Shown here: positions 1 through 10,399 of the stretch, one piece after another
Layout of the letters: every line of letters starts with the position of its first letter
How positions within the stretch are numbered: the first letter of the stretch is position 1
Origin: Loxodes magnus
Taxonomy: Eukaryota > Ciliophora > Karyorelictea > Loxodida > Loxodidae
Direction: 5' to 3'
DNA length: 64,000 nucleotides
NCBI GenBank assembly: GCA_946699065.1
Contig: CAMPDV010001939.1
Coordinates: 1-64,000 of the forward strand
The notes under the pieces: model-generated
What the model was told of the DNA's origin: nothing
What the model saw: the letters and a program-made list of their open reading frames with translations, nothing else
Databases searched by the model: none
Translations under genes and position numbers: made by a program

Positions 1-1715
1 AATTTATTAAAATCTTTAAAAAGTAAGAAATGGTCTAATAGATGAAAATAATATAACTATTTTGACACATAAAACACTAAATTAATAGTATATAAAAAGA
101 AAATTTACTTCCTCTTTATAGTACAAAAAATAAATACTTTTAATTTAGTAATTTTTGGGCTTTTACTAAAGAAAATTTAAAAGAAGCATAAATTTCAGAT
201 TTATCTATAATAGAATCTTAAAGAGAAAGAGCTTTAGATTAAATAAAGCCAGATAAACTTGAGGAAATTAACAAATTTTAATTTTATTAATTTAAAGCTT
301 GGTAAGCTAATAGAATTAAAAATAATAGAAAAATATAAAAAGAGAACACAAAATTAAAAAAGTAATAAAAAGCTTAATGATATAATGTAAGAAATTAAAA
401 CTTAGTAAAATAAATAAAAAACAATTATAACTGATTATAAGTAAACACCATTTGAATGTACTTATGAGAATTTATTGATATTATTTTTAATAATTTATTA
501 GTAATAATAACTTAGAATAGGAAAATTCATTCATATATTAATACATTTTATTTCTTAATCCCTTTTAATAATGAAGATTAAATTATTTGGTTATTTTATT
601 AAATTATAATATATTTAAACTGAACATTTTAGAATTAAATGTATCTTAACTATATAATCTATAAAAGGTTATTAAAATATTTTGATTTTCGAATACATAA
701 AATAAGTATTTTAGGTAAAATTTAAAATTTTATATAAGAAAGTTCTTTTAATTTAGCAATTAATATAATCGGGATAGCCATGAAGAAGTAGTTTTGTATT
801 CTAAAGCTTATAATTAAACTACCTTCTATGTCTAGTAAATATTAGTAGCTAATAGTTTTTATTAAAATTACCTGAGGAAATAATTTAATAAAACTAGATT
901 AAAATAATCAATTTATTAATAATTTAGCAGCATTTATTATGAGTAAAAAACAATGTCAAAATTTCTTAAATATATAACTAAATTTCTAGCCAAGTAATTA
1001 AGAGGAAATAATAATTTATATTTTATTTAAAAACATAAAAATAGATAAGAATTTTCTATTTAAATTGGTTTTAATAGATAAAAAAATTAATTTATTTCTT
1101 TAGTGTATAATTACTTCTTATTTAAATAAAGAGAAGCTTTATTTTAAAAATGTCACAGGTTGTTATAAAAGATAAAATATTTAGAAAAAAAATTCACATT
1201 ATAAATAAAATGATTCGATGACATATAAACTAAGTTTAGTGGAAATAATTCTGAATGAGTTTGTGATTAAGAGATAAAAAATGTCAATTTAATTAATAAT
1301 TTTATAAGGTTAGTAATTCAAAGAATTTCAATTTACAGATAAAAGAGAAATGTATCTCTAAAAAATAACTTTATGTGCTTCGACTCTTTCATAGTTTAAG
1401 TATCTTAAAAAGTTTAAATTTAGATATTTTTTAATTTTTTATATTCATTTATAAATTTATATTATAAGATAAAAAGAGTTAATAGTTTCAAATTCGGATT
1501 TCACATCAAGTAATCTAGCAAATGTATTCTCTTGAACTAAAGAACGGCAATGAGTTTTATTTTTCTGACATATTTATTTATAACATGGACTTTATATCAG
1601 AATCAGCTTCATCTTAAAATTACTTTTTAAATTGCTAAATTTACAATTATAAAATTTGTCCTACATATTAAGTCTGATTAAGTTGGTTATATTAATATAG
1701 AACTCTTATTATGTT
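1..1715. other. AT-rich region, no confident gene
   Basis: With all three stop codons reassigned almost every frame is open, so openness is not evidence here. Composition is mostly A/T runs. The one patch that reads like protein is on the plus strand from an ATG at 1522 to about 1690 (start MYSLELKNGNEFYFSD), with balanced residues. No domain is recognised, and its start and end cannot be fixed. Confidence 0.3.
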
Positions 1716-1720
1716 TTTTC

Positions 1721-2110
1721 TTATTCTTTCTGTATATTTAGATCCTTCACAATTTTCTGTTTTAATGATTTTGCTTTTATTATATATAGCAACATAATTT
1801 TCTTCTTAAGTTTTATTAAAAATTGTTTTGTTCTATATCTATATATCAACATCCTTATTATCCATAGATACTTCAAATAATTTCCTATTATAATGTATTC
1901 TTTTCCTACAGTTCTTTTATTTAACATTGGAATGTCGAAACTGGAATTACAACATTTTAGAATTAATTTTTAATAAATCTCTATTAGTTTTTATCTCTTT
2001 TGAGATTAGATCTTTCTAATAGTATCCTCTATAGACAGAAATTGAAGGTTTAACTGATCGCCTAATTTATCTAGTATCTTCTTGTATTTTTCAATTTCTA
2101 ATCTTTGCTA
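1721..2110 (-). CDS. possible coiled-coil protein fragment
   Basis: A minus-strand frame from about 2,110 down to 1,721 reads as Lys/Glu/Leu/Gln-rich, helix-prone protein (for example KKILDKLGDQLNLQFLSIED) and runs into a frame starting with an ATG at 1927. TAA/TAG serve as Gln. I recognise no family. It is convergent with the plus-strand ORF at 2,250-3,058. Start, stop and the reality of the gene are uncertain; the main support is residue composition. Confidence 0.3.
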
Positions 2111-2249
2111 TTTTAATTCTTATTGTTGATTTGAAATCCATTATTTCTCTGATTGGCCAAGCGATCTTCAAAATTAATGTTATTCTTATTATATAAAATA
2201 GTACCTAAGAAATAATTGATCTCTCCAGCAAAACCTTGTAACTCTTAAA

Positions 2250-3058
2250 AGGATGAAGCCAACTATCTTTTTCTCCTTTAGATGTAGAATTAAGAATTAG
2301 CAAAAGCTATCAGAGAACTTTATTAATGAATTATGATTTAATTAACTCTATGGAAATTAATAAATCAGAGAACTCTAGCAAATGATAGGGACTAGTTCTT
2401 AACTCTTCTCTGTAGTAAATTTAAGAAGAATTACATAATCAGAATAGATCGTTAGGATATTTAAAATTCTTGAAACTATAAGCTAGAACTTCCCTAATAA
2501 CTTAACAATCCAAATGATATAGAATAATAACCTCCAACAATAGATATTACCTATCAGAAAACTTTGATATGAACTTTTCTAAATTAACACACTTATATTA
2601 AGCATTATGATTGTTGAGATTGATACGAGAAAATAAATAATTGTATCCTAGAAGTAAATAGAAGATTTTTATTTATAGAACAATAGTAAAAGTAATACAT
2701 CTGATATAATAAGCTTAATTGATATTTATAAGTAAAAGATCAAGAACCAAATATAAAACTAAAGATCTTAAATAAGTTTTTAAGTCTTATCTTAAAATCT
2801 AGAAATTAGTTGATTTATTAAAATATTAAGCTTCAGAGGATGATAAAATAAAGTTCTTATTAAGAATCTTTAAATAATTTTTCTTTTTATTACTTGGATA
2901 AAAATGAATGCTAGATAAAAAAGAACCTATATTGAGTAACTTATAGAAAGATCTAAAAGAATATAAAATATATAAGATTAAAATAGCTTAGTATAAAATA
3001 GCTTTATAGAGAAAAAATAAAAATAATGAAGAATTGTTTATTTATTTTTAAAGGCAAA
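2250..3058 (+). CDS. hypothetical helical protein, 3' end reaches a retroposon
   Basis: A single plus-strand frame gives a coherent protein-like reading of about 270 residues, with Trp at TGA codons, a Ser/Asn-rich first part, and a Leu/Ile/Lys-rich second half containing one hydrophobic stretch (IFKQFFFLLLG near 2,880). No ATG was found in this frame at a convincing place, so the 5' end is open. Downstream the frame runs into the target site of the gag-like retroposon inserted at 3,088, so the natural C-terminus may have been displaced. I considered a PEX11-like membrane protein from the spacing of hydrophobic segments, but no motif supports this strongly enough to name it. Confidence 0.4.
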
Positions 3059-3071
3059 TAATAAAAAATTT

Positions 3072-3087
3072 ATTACATAAATAATCA
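3072..3087 (+). repeat. target-site duplication, left copy (retroposon 1)
   Basis: ATTACATAAATAATCA here is identical to 4009-4024. The two 16-bp direct repeats bracket the gag-like ORF exactly, as expected of a target-site duplication. Confidence 0.75.
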
Positions 3088-4008
3088 AAATATGGTAGAA
3101 GGTTTCAAAAAGGGCTTCTATACCACCTCTTTCTAAGCTAAAAAGGAAGAGAGGAAGCAGGAAACCTAAATTTCTAAACACCACACGTTATCTTCCAAAA
3201 CCTAACCTTCTTCTTAAACCATATAGGAGCAACTCTAAACAACACCCCCAAACAACCCTAGAAACACTAACATGCAACAATATCGACTGAGGACCTTCCC
3301 AAGAAGCAAAAGATTAGTAACTTTCAGGTCTAGATTAGAACATTCAACCCCTACATGGACCTCGGAGATTTCAATAAAGAACAAATCTTATGAATGACGA
3401 TGGAGGAAATGGCTAAGCTTATCTTAGCATTAATAGGAAAAAATAAAGATCTGGAAAAACAGATTGAAGAACTAGGTTAAGAAAGCAAGAGCATTTATAG
3501 GATGAGGAAACCCATGCTCCTAGAAACTTAAACCAGGCTGCAATGAATATCAGAATTGACGAATTCGATAGGCAGCTGGAACAATTATACGAATCGAATG
3601 AAAATATTCATATAAATTGGAAAAATTAGAGACAAGTGTAAAATAATAGGCTATGCAATCTATCTCAATGGAGATCGAATAAGAGAATAATAAGCCAATT
3701 GAACAAACTAAAGAGAAATATTTTAGGAAAAAATGTTACATCTGCAGGAGAACAGGCCACCTATGGAGACGATGCTGGAAGAGAAAGAAGATTTAATAGA
3801 AAATATGGAATGATCTAACCTAATTTTACCCAACCAGGAATGGAGAAATTTATAAGAAGAAAGCAAGCTATATGAAGAGACAACCATTCCGAAAACTTGA
3901 CAGTGAAGGGAGGAGAAGACCACCAAGAGATCAAGTTCCTATTGGTTGGATAGGGAAGTAGGAAGCTTTTAAGTAGACGATCCTTATTTAACACTTTAAT
4001 TTAATTTA
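3088..4008 (+). mobile_element. gag-only retroposon, copy 1
   Basis: This 921-bp insertion is bounded by a perfect 16-bp direct repeat. It is clearly richer in G+C than its flanks and carries one gag-like ORF but no reverse transcriptase. Related copies lie at 17,580-18,522 and 19,203-20,091 with their own target-site duplications. All three begin close to an ATG (or ATC) followed by a conserved GTAGAAGGTTTC-like stretch. Presumably it was mobilised in trans by a LINE such as those at 8-12 kb and 53-56 kb (inference). Confidence 0.75.
3092..3976 (+). CDS. gag-like protein with CCHC zinc knuckle (frameshifted)
   Basis: The ORF starts at ATG 3092 (MVEGFKKGFYTTSFQ), four bases inside the target-site duplication. 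About 90 codons in, a helical segment (MEEMAKLILALIGKNKDLEK, from about 3,400) matches the coiled-coil start of the copy at 17,680-18,507. Near the C-terminus a canonical CX2CX4HX4C zinc knuckle (CYICRRTGHLWRRC, 3734-3775) precedes a basic tail. Zinc knuckles of this type bind nucleic acid in Gag and LINE ORF1 proteins. The start frame and the coiled-coil frame differ, so at least one frameshift lies between about 3,100 and 3,330. No clear stop precedes the end of the element. Confidence 0.65.
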
Positions 4009-4024
4009 ATTACATAAATAATCA
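4009..4024 (+). repeat. target-site duplication, right copy (retroposon 1)
   Basis: Identical to 3072-3087 over 16 bp. Confidence 0.75.
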
Positions 4025-4271
4025 TGTAAAACTTACAAGACATGATTCAATCTTCAAGTTTGAGAAAATAATCAAGGAAAAAATATCAGTCTAACCTTAT
4101 TTTGAAGAAATTAAATTAGTAAAAATATGAGAGTTAAAAAATAATAAGATAGATGTATAAATCTAAGACAAATAATGAGAATAGAGATTATTAACTTTTT
4201 CTAATCCTTTTTTTAATTTAAATCCAAATATTAAAATATAAAAAGTAAAATTTCAGAGAAATTTTCCTTCT

Positions 4272-5213
4272 TCACTAAATCAAGTTCCATTTTTTAGTGC
4301 GCAGATCGTAGCTATGCAGTATACTATCAAAATTGAATTAAAAAACAAAATTTGCGCTTAGAACTGGTTGATTATAATCACATTAGGTATTCCAATTGCA
4401 TGGATATACTTCACCTTCTTTTAAAATGGATTTTAAATCAAATATTAGGGTATCTTATTATTTCCTGTTCCCATATATGAGAAAACCCTTTATTTGAGGA
4501 ACAAAAATAGCGGAGCATAATCCTCCTTCAAGTAACTCAAACTGACAAAATTTTCATTCATTCTTTATTATATCGTATTTCTAAATATCCTTACAATAAT
4601 ATAATTATTAATTGTGCCCACCAAATACATATATCTATTTATTATGCTAGTCACAACCAAAAAAGTTAACTGGAATTTAAATAGATTGGATTTCTGTAAA
4701 ACTATTTTTGCTCATATTAAATACCTCACATTCTGCTGTATGTTCTCATTCTACTTAATCAATAGAAACAGATCCTGAAATGATATAAATTAATTTCCTT
4801 TTATTAAAATTTGTTTTATGAGTGCTTCTTGCGAATTTCATCTAATAGTTTTCCGTTTTTTCTGGTGTATATATAGTAAATCTTACGCTCTGAAATCCTC
4901 CAGATATAACAATTGTCTCATTTTGTATCTATTCTATGAAAGTTTCATTCAATAAAGTTTTTTCCATGTTAGTTACTTTCTATTGAAACTATTTAGTCTA
5001 CAATGAATAAGTCTTCATAATATTTGAAGACTGTAAAATAGTTTGTATTAACTTGAAATATTTTACTGTAGTTAAATTAGGAATAACTTCATATTTGGTT
5101 ACACCTATTCCAAACTTAGCGAAAATTTATTCTCTTTGATTCTAGTTTTAGTTTCTTAATAACTTCCTTAAGAATAAAATCTTAATTATACTTTTTTAAT
5201 TTTAAGTTTCCAT
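4272..5213 (-). CDS. kelch-repeat protein A
   Basis: A 313-residue protein runs from ATG at 5213 to TGA at 4272-4274 in one uninterrupted frame. After a helical N-terminus (SIIKILFLRKLLRNQ, then KFGIGVTKYEVIPNLTTVKY) come kelch-type blades with hallmark Gly-Gly and aromatic positions: IVISGGF, LIYIISGS, IYVFGGHNQQLYY, a GGLCSAIFV segment, FLIYGNR and a closing SYDLRTKKWNLIQ. Kelch propellers are protein-interaction modules, often adaptors for ubiquitin ligases or the cytoskeleton. Trp appears at TGA (KNEW). The terminal TGA follows WNLIQ, and paralogue B (6,652-7,571) also has TGA right after W-K-K-I-Q, which supports it as a genuine stop. tRNA-Phe lies upstream. Confidence 0.75.
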
Positions 5214-5430
5214 TTTATAATAAACTATTAATTAGAAAGCTTTTCTTTATATATTATTTTAGTAGTTAAGGTTCTTTAATAGTATTAGATAGTTAAATTT
5301 AATTATGAAGCAAAGTTATTTAATGCTTCATCAAATACTTATATGATTTATGTTAAATCTAAGCAAAATTAACTTATTAGGGATTTTTTAGTTTTATAGC
5401 TTAAATAGATTGTATGATCTATTAAATATG

Positions 5431-5503
5431 GCCGAAATAGCTCAGTCGGGAGAGCGTTAGACTGAAGATCTAAAGGTCCCCGGTTCAATCCCGGGTTTCG
5501 GCA
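5431..5503 (+). tRNA. tRNA-Phe (GAA)
   Basis: A 73-nt cloverleaf without intron. The acceptor stem GCCGAAA pairs with TTTCGGC, followed by discriminator A. The D arm is AGCTCAGTCGGGAGAGC, the anticodon loop CTGAAGA gives GAA, and the T arm contains GGTTCAATCCC. The A and B box promoter elements are intact. It lies between two minus-strand ORFs. Confidence 0.97.
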
Positions 5504-5559
5504 TTTTAATTATTTTTCCTTTTAAGTATTAAAATATAAATTTAAACAATAATTAGACT

Positions 5560-6499
5560 ATTAAGTAAACCATTAAATTCCTCTCAGAAGAAACAGATAT
5601 AAAAGCTTACTTTAAATGTATCTAGAAATAACTAAAATAGAACCTACTATGTATATCCTATACGCTAATAAATGTAATTCTATAAAATAATTTAAAATAG
5701 ATACTAAAATCTAGAATGGCTTCTATAATTTTATAAGCAAATCTAAATAAAATAAATTTTACCTGGATAATTTAGTTACTAAAACTGAGATTTAGTTCTT
5801 ATCTTTTCAAATCCTTTTAATAAATTTCAGTTTCCTTAGTTTGAGATTTATGTTTCTTATCTATCTATTATATTTTAGATTATTAAAATAGTTCTAAATC
5901 TCATCAACTAAATTCTCTTACATTTGTCCAAGAAAATATTGCTATTTATTATTCTTTTAAATCAGTTTGGTATTTTTATCCCCTTACTAAGATTTAATTA
6001 TATTTTAGTTAAGAAGTATCCCTTTCTCCAAACATCTCTTTTGCATATTCTTCATGTCTAATTGTAAGATGTGAATATTAGTCTTTAATTGAAAATATTA
6101 AGGATATTTGATCACTTTATAATTTAGAAAATATAAACCTTTTAGCTTTTCTTCTTTATTCTCACAGTTTGTATTAAATCTTAGAAACTCATTTCATACT
6201 TTTATCACTTAAGAATGTTTCATTCATAACCTTGTTTTATCTATTTTTTCTAAATTTAATTTCTATCAAACTAAGGTAATTCCTAGAGCCAAGTTAAAAT
6301 GAATGCTTTCTTTTTTAAAACTTATGAATATATATAAAGTATAAATTTTAAATTATCTGATTTATTATTTTTAAGAGAGTTGCTATTTCTTTTAATTAGT
6401 CTTCTTCTTATTAAACTCTTGTTCTCTAAAATACAAAATTGCTGTGTTATCTATTAATTTTCTACTCTTTTTTATAGTAAGTTTGATATTCTAAAACAT
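5560..6499 (-). CDS. hypothetical protein upstream of kelch A
   Basis: A minus-strand frame from ATG 6499 (MFQNIKLTIKKSRKLIDN) reads for more than 300 codons as a Lys/Gln/Leu/Asn-rich, partly helical protein with a natural spread of aromatic residues. Trp occurs at TGA (for example LWMKHSQ, VWNEFLRF, IWKDKNQ). No domain is recognised. No obvious terminating TGA was found before the tRNA at 5,503, so the 3' end given is approximate. It is divergent from kelch B (ATG 6652), with about 150 bp between them, and co-oriented with kelch A. It could be a separate gene or an N-terminal part of the kelch A transcript, but the tRNA between them argues against the latter. Confidence 0.4.
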
Positions 6500-6651
6500 A
6501 ATAAAACTTTTTACTTTTTATAGCTTAGTATAGCAGAAGTAAGTATCATAGTTCTTATTCTATATCTATCTATATAACTATTATAAAATACTCAGAACAT
6601 TTATATATAAAGTTAATTCTAAGCTTCAAAGGTAATTTTTAAATAAATAAA
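6500..6651. promoter_or_regulatory. divergent intergenic region
   Basis: A 152-bp AT-rich spacer separates two divergent start codons (6499 minus, 6652 plus). It must hold the promoters of both genes if they are real. No specific motif is recognised. Confidence 0.3.
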
Positions 6652-7571
6652 ATGAAGAGTGCTAACTAAGATAGTATAGTTAAAGTTTTATTTCTAAGAA
6701 AGTTATTAAGGAACTAGAAATAACTGTTTGGAAAATTTGGTATAGGAGTCACTAAATATGAAATAATTCCCAATCTAGTGACAATTAAATATTTCAAACA
6801 GATTTCTACTATTTTTAAATCTTCAAGTACTAAGATTACTTATTCGTTGCAACTAAAGTAGTTCTAGAAATAAGAAATCAATATTGAGAAAACTAAGGAA
6901 AGTAATACTTAAATAGAATAGTTAAAGGATGATGAATTGTTGATTTCAGGTGGTGATTTTACTAAAAGATTTATTTCTTTTCATCGGATTAAACTGAAGA
7001 TTATTAAATGGCGATTCTGAGATGCGCACATAAAACAAATTTTAACAAAAAAAATTTAATTTACATAATTTCAGGTTGTGAAATGGAAAATCATTAGTGA
7101 AAGCATGTGATTGAATGCGAAGTTTTTGATAAAATAAGAAAGAAATTTATTAAAATAGAATTAATAAATACTCCAGTTAACTTCTTTGGATGCGATTAAT
7201 ATAGCAAGTAGGTTTTTGTTTTCGGAGGATATAATAAAGAAATTTATTATTAGAAAAAAATTTAAAAATATGAGATTATTAGAAATGAATGATCGATTTG
7301 CTAAGAAAATTTAATTATAGGAGGACTAAGTTCAGCTATTTACGTTCCAAAAACGAAATATTTTCTGATATATGGAAATAATTGAGAATTACCCACTTAA
7401 ACTTATGATTTAAAAACTATTCAAAACCAAGGCAATTAATATCCTTCTCTTCATCTTTATTGCGATTATACTCAACCAATATTAGGTAAAAATTGTGTTT
7501 TTTAGTTTAATATAGAAAGTTTTTTATATTAATACGATTTAAGTAGCACAGAATGGAAGAAAATATAATGA
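6652..7571 (+). CDS. kelch-repeat protein B (one frameshift)
   Basis: A close paralogue of kelch A. Starting at ATG 6652 it matches through VKVLFLRKLLRNQ, KFGIGVTKYEIIPNL and the first blade LLISGGDFTKRF. The homologous frame is lost near 6,992-6,996, apparently by loss of one A in an A-run, and then continues one frame over: LIYIISGCEMENHQW, ECEVFDKIRKKF, VFVFGGYNKEIYY, GGLSSAIYV, FLIYGNN and a closing STEWKKIQ before TGA at 7569-7571. The stop position matches kelch A exactly. Total length would be about 305 residues. The single-base defect could be a sequencing error, a young pseudogene or frameshifting. Confidence 0.65.
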
Positions 7572-7979
7572 GAAGTTAGGGTCTTTCTTATACATTAAAA
7601 CATTTTTTATTTATTTTTAATAAAATTAAATTAATAAGCGAAAATAAAAAATTCTGACCCTCTAATTTTAAACTTGCTTGACATTTAAAAAAAGTAGGAT
7701 TTTAAATTTTATATTAGCAATGTTTATTAATAAAAATTGTTAATATAATGTCTTAATTTTCTATTTATTTTTATAAGATCGCTATTGTTTATTTCTATAT
7801 TATAATTAAATATCCTAAATAAAAAAGTTTAGTTGACTCTTTATATTTATCTTTTAATAAGCTGAGATTAAGCATTTTATAAACTTAATTATTAATAATA
7901 AAGACTATCTTTATTTAATAGATTTTGTATGTGCTATTTACCATCTAAGAAAATTAATAAATTTCTCTCTGATTGTTAG
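7572..7979. other. AT-rich spacer
   Basis: No protein-like frame, RNA gene or repeat seen. It may include the 3' untranslated tail of the LINE to its right. Confidence 0.4.
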
Positions 7980-7999
7980 TTATTTTTGATATTATGTAA

Positions 8000-10195
8000 A
8001 TTTTTCTCGATTTAATGTGCTTCGTTATATTTCCATATGATATCAGTGTAAAATATCTAAATATCCTCAATATAATCAATTTTCCTTTCTGTTTTTATGC
8101 TCTAATATACATCAAAATACTTCTTTTATTCTATTGATATATCAAAAGCTTTAAATATTTTCTCTTCGTAGATATTTCTCAAGAACTGGACCATGTGAAC
8201 TCCCTTATAAAACTCCGTTATTATAGAGTAAATTTCTAGAGAGGGTTCTATCTAAAATAAATCTAGCATCCAATTGCTTACAAAAAGATTCAAAGTTATT
8301 AAATAATGCAAAAGGAAGTTTAATTCTTCTTAAGTGATCAAAAAGTAATCGTCTGTCAATAGTGCCAAACATCTTTTCTACATCTATAAGAGTAGTAATA
8401 AGATGTTTTTTCTTTCCTCACCTTCTATGCAAATTTATAATTTGTTGCAAAGTTCATTATGAGGCATAGTTTAATTGCTTTTAAGAAATCCTTTTTTATG
8501 AGGGGTATATAATATTAATTTAATTAGCAAACTCATAAAGCCTCTAAGTTAATAATTTGTCGTAAATTTTTAGAATTATGTTAATAAGAGCTATAAATAG
8601 GGAGAATTCTTATCTACTTTAATTCATTAGGAATTCGTTATTCTCTTAATAAATTATTCATAAACTTTCAAAGAACAACATGGAACTCTTAATTTACATA
8701 TTTAATTAATTCTGCTTTAATACCATCTGCACCTGATGATTTATTATTTGCTAGTTTACTTATTATTACTTAAACCTCATAAAAACTAAAGAGATTTAAT
8801 CCTTGTAGATAAGACTCTTAATATTTTTTAACAAAATCACGATTTTAAAAAATATTGTTACTTTTTTTATTGCATGCTTTTAATTCTTCCTAATAAACGT
8901 TCTTATACTTATTGAAAACATTATTTTCTCAATTGTTTATAAAAAGAGAAAATTCTTCCGAATCTAAATACATATTGTTGCGCTTCTTTGGATTTAAAAT
9001 TTTCCTTGCATATTTAAGCATTTTAGGTGGAGTTTTGTTCATTTCTTCTCCATGATTTTTAGCTTATTTTATTTTGAATTACCAGTAATTTCTTTTATAT
9101 CTATTAAATTTTAGTTTTTTCTTAAGCTAATTTTATTACTATCTAATTTGATCTTCCTTATTATTCTAAGACCTATTAATAAGCTTTTTGTACTTATTTC
9201 GCAGCATTAAAACTTTAAATTAGGTTTGTTTGTAATCTATTAAAATTATTATTTAGGCGAACTTATCCTAAAATATTATTTTCATTATTTATTAGGATGT
9301 GCTTAATGTAATTATATTGTTCATCTACATCATTTTCATTTATCGATTCAAAATTTATTGAGCATCAATCCAATTAAGCTTTGTAATCAACTCTTACTTC
9401 TGAATTCTAGAGTTTATTAATCTTAAAATTAACTCTAGGAGCTAGTATAGGAATATTTCTGTTAATATTTTAGATATGTAAATTAAGTAATATTGGAAAA
9501 TTATCTGTATCAAGTCCACGGCATTATATAACTTTGAACTTAGAAATATAGTTAATGTTAATATGATAGTTGACTATAACATAATCATTGCAATATGCTT
9601 TATTATTAGCACGACTTCTAAAAGTATCCAAATTTTAATCTTCAATGAATTTTAGCAGTCTCTAAGCACTGTCCTAAGTGTTTTGTTAGTTATTGCTATC
9701 ATATCCATGTAAAAGAGCATTAAAATCACCCATTAGCATAAGTGCTTGATCTCTAACTTCTATAAGTATTAATCCTAGATTTGAATAGGATTAATCTTTT
9801 ATTGTTAAAGATTTTTCATCTGTTGCATATAACATGGAGCTAAATATATGTTATTTACTTTTATTAGTAGAAAACTATTATTTTATTAACCAAAATCCAA
9901 TTCTATTTATTTAGAATCAAGCTCTTCTTTAACAATAAAACAAACACCACCAGCTCTTTAAGTCTCTTCACAGTTTTTGAAATAAGTTCTATATCCATAA
10001 ATTTATATAGGAATAAAGTTTTAATGCTATCAAGTTTCATTAATAGAAAGTATATCAATTTCTTATCGTTTAGTAAATTATTCTATACTTAATTATTTTG
10101 TCTAAATTTAATTCATATTACAGTGCGCTAGTTTTAATTAGTTCAATTTGGCTCCACCTTTAAGACCTGGGTCATAGATGCAAAGGAACTTTTAA
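8000..10195 (-). pseudogene. LINE ORF2: endonuclease and reverse transcriptase
   Basis: The N-terminal part reads as an APE-type endonuclease: a start region KLAHCNMNQIQTKQ, then EIDILSINETW, RAGGVCFIV and the diagnostic LMGDFNALLHG (about 9,720). The RT part contains KSSGADGIKAELIK (about 8,730), the fingers motif LIDVEKMFGTIDRRLLFDHL (about 8,380) and LQGSSHGPVL (about 8,200). These correspond to RT blocks of L1-like elements. Where the YADD catalytic box is expected I read FYTDII, so the second Asp seems lost. Several frame changes separate the motifs, so this copy is unlikely to be active. TGA is Trp in INETW. Confidence 0.7.
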
Positions 10196-10399
10196 TTATT
10201 GTTAATTTAAATATGTAATAATTTAGGTGCCTAAAATATTTAATTTCTGTAGCAAATTATAATATATAAAGTTAATGCATCATATTATTAAGTTAGTTTT
10301 TTGCCTATTTTTATAGCAATTAAATTCCATCACACGTAGCATAGTTAAGTTAGCAAGATAATGTAAAAATCTATTTTCAACTGTAGTAAAGAGATTTTA

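Noticed and set aside
2250..3058. Naming this ORF a PEX11-like peroxisomal protein.
   Set aside because: Only vague helix and Leu/Lys patterns suggested it. No diagnostic motif could be pointed to.
4290..4330. A third copy of the dispersed hairpin (GTGCGCAGATCGTAGC near 4,300).
   Set aside because: It is inside the kelch A coding sequence, where it encodes conserved residues (HSYDLRT), and it lacks the GCACC/GGTGC stem.
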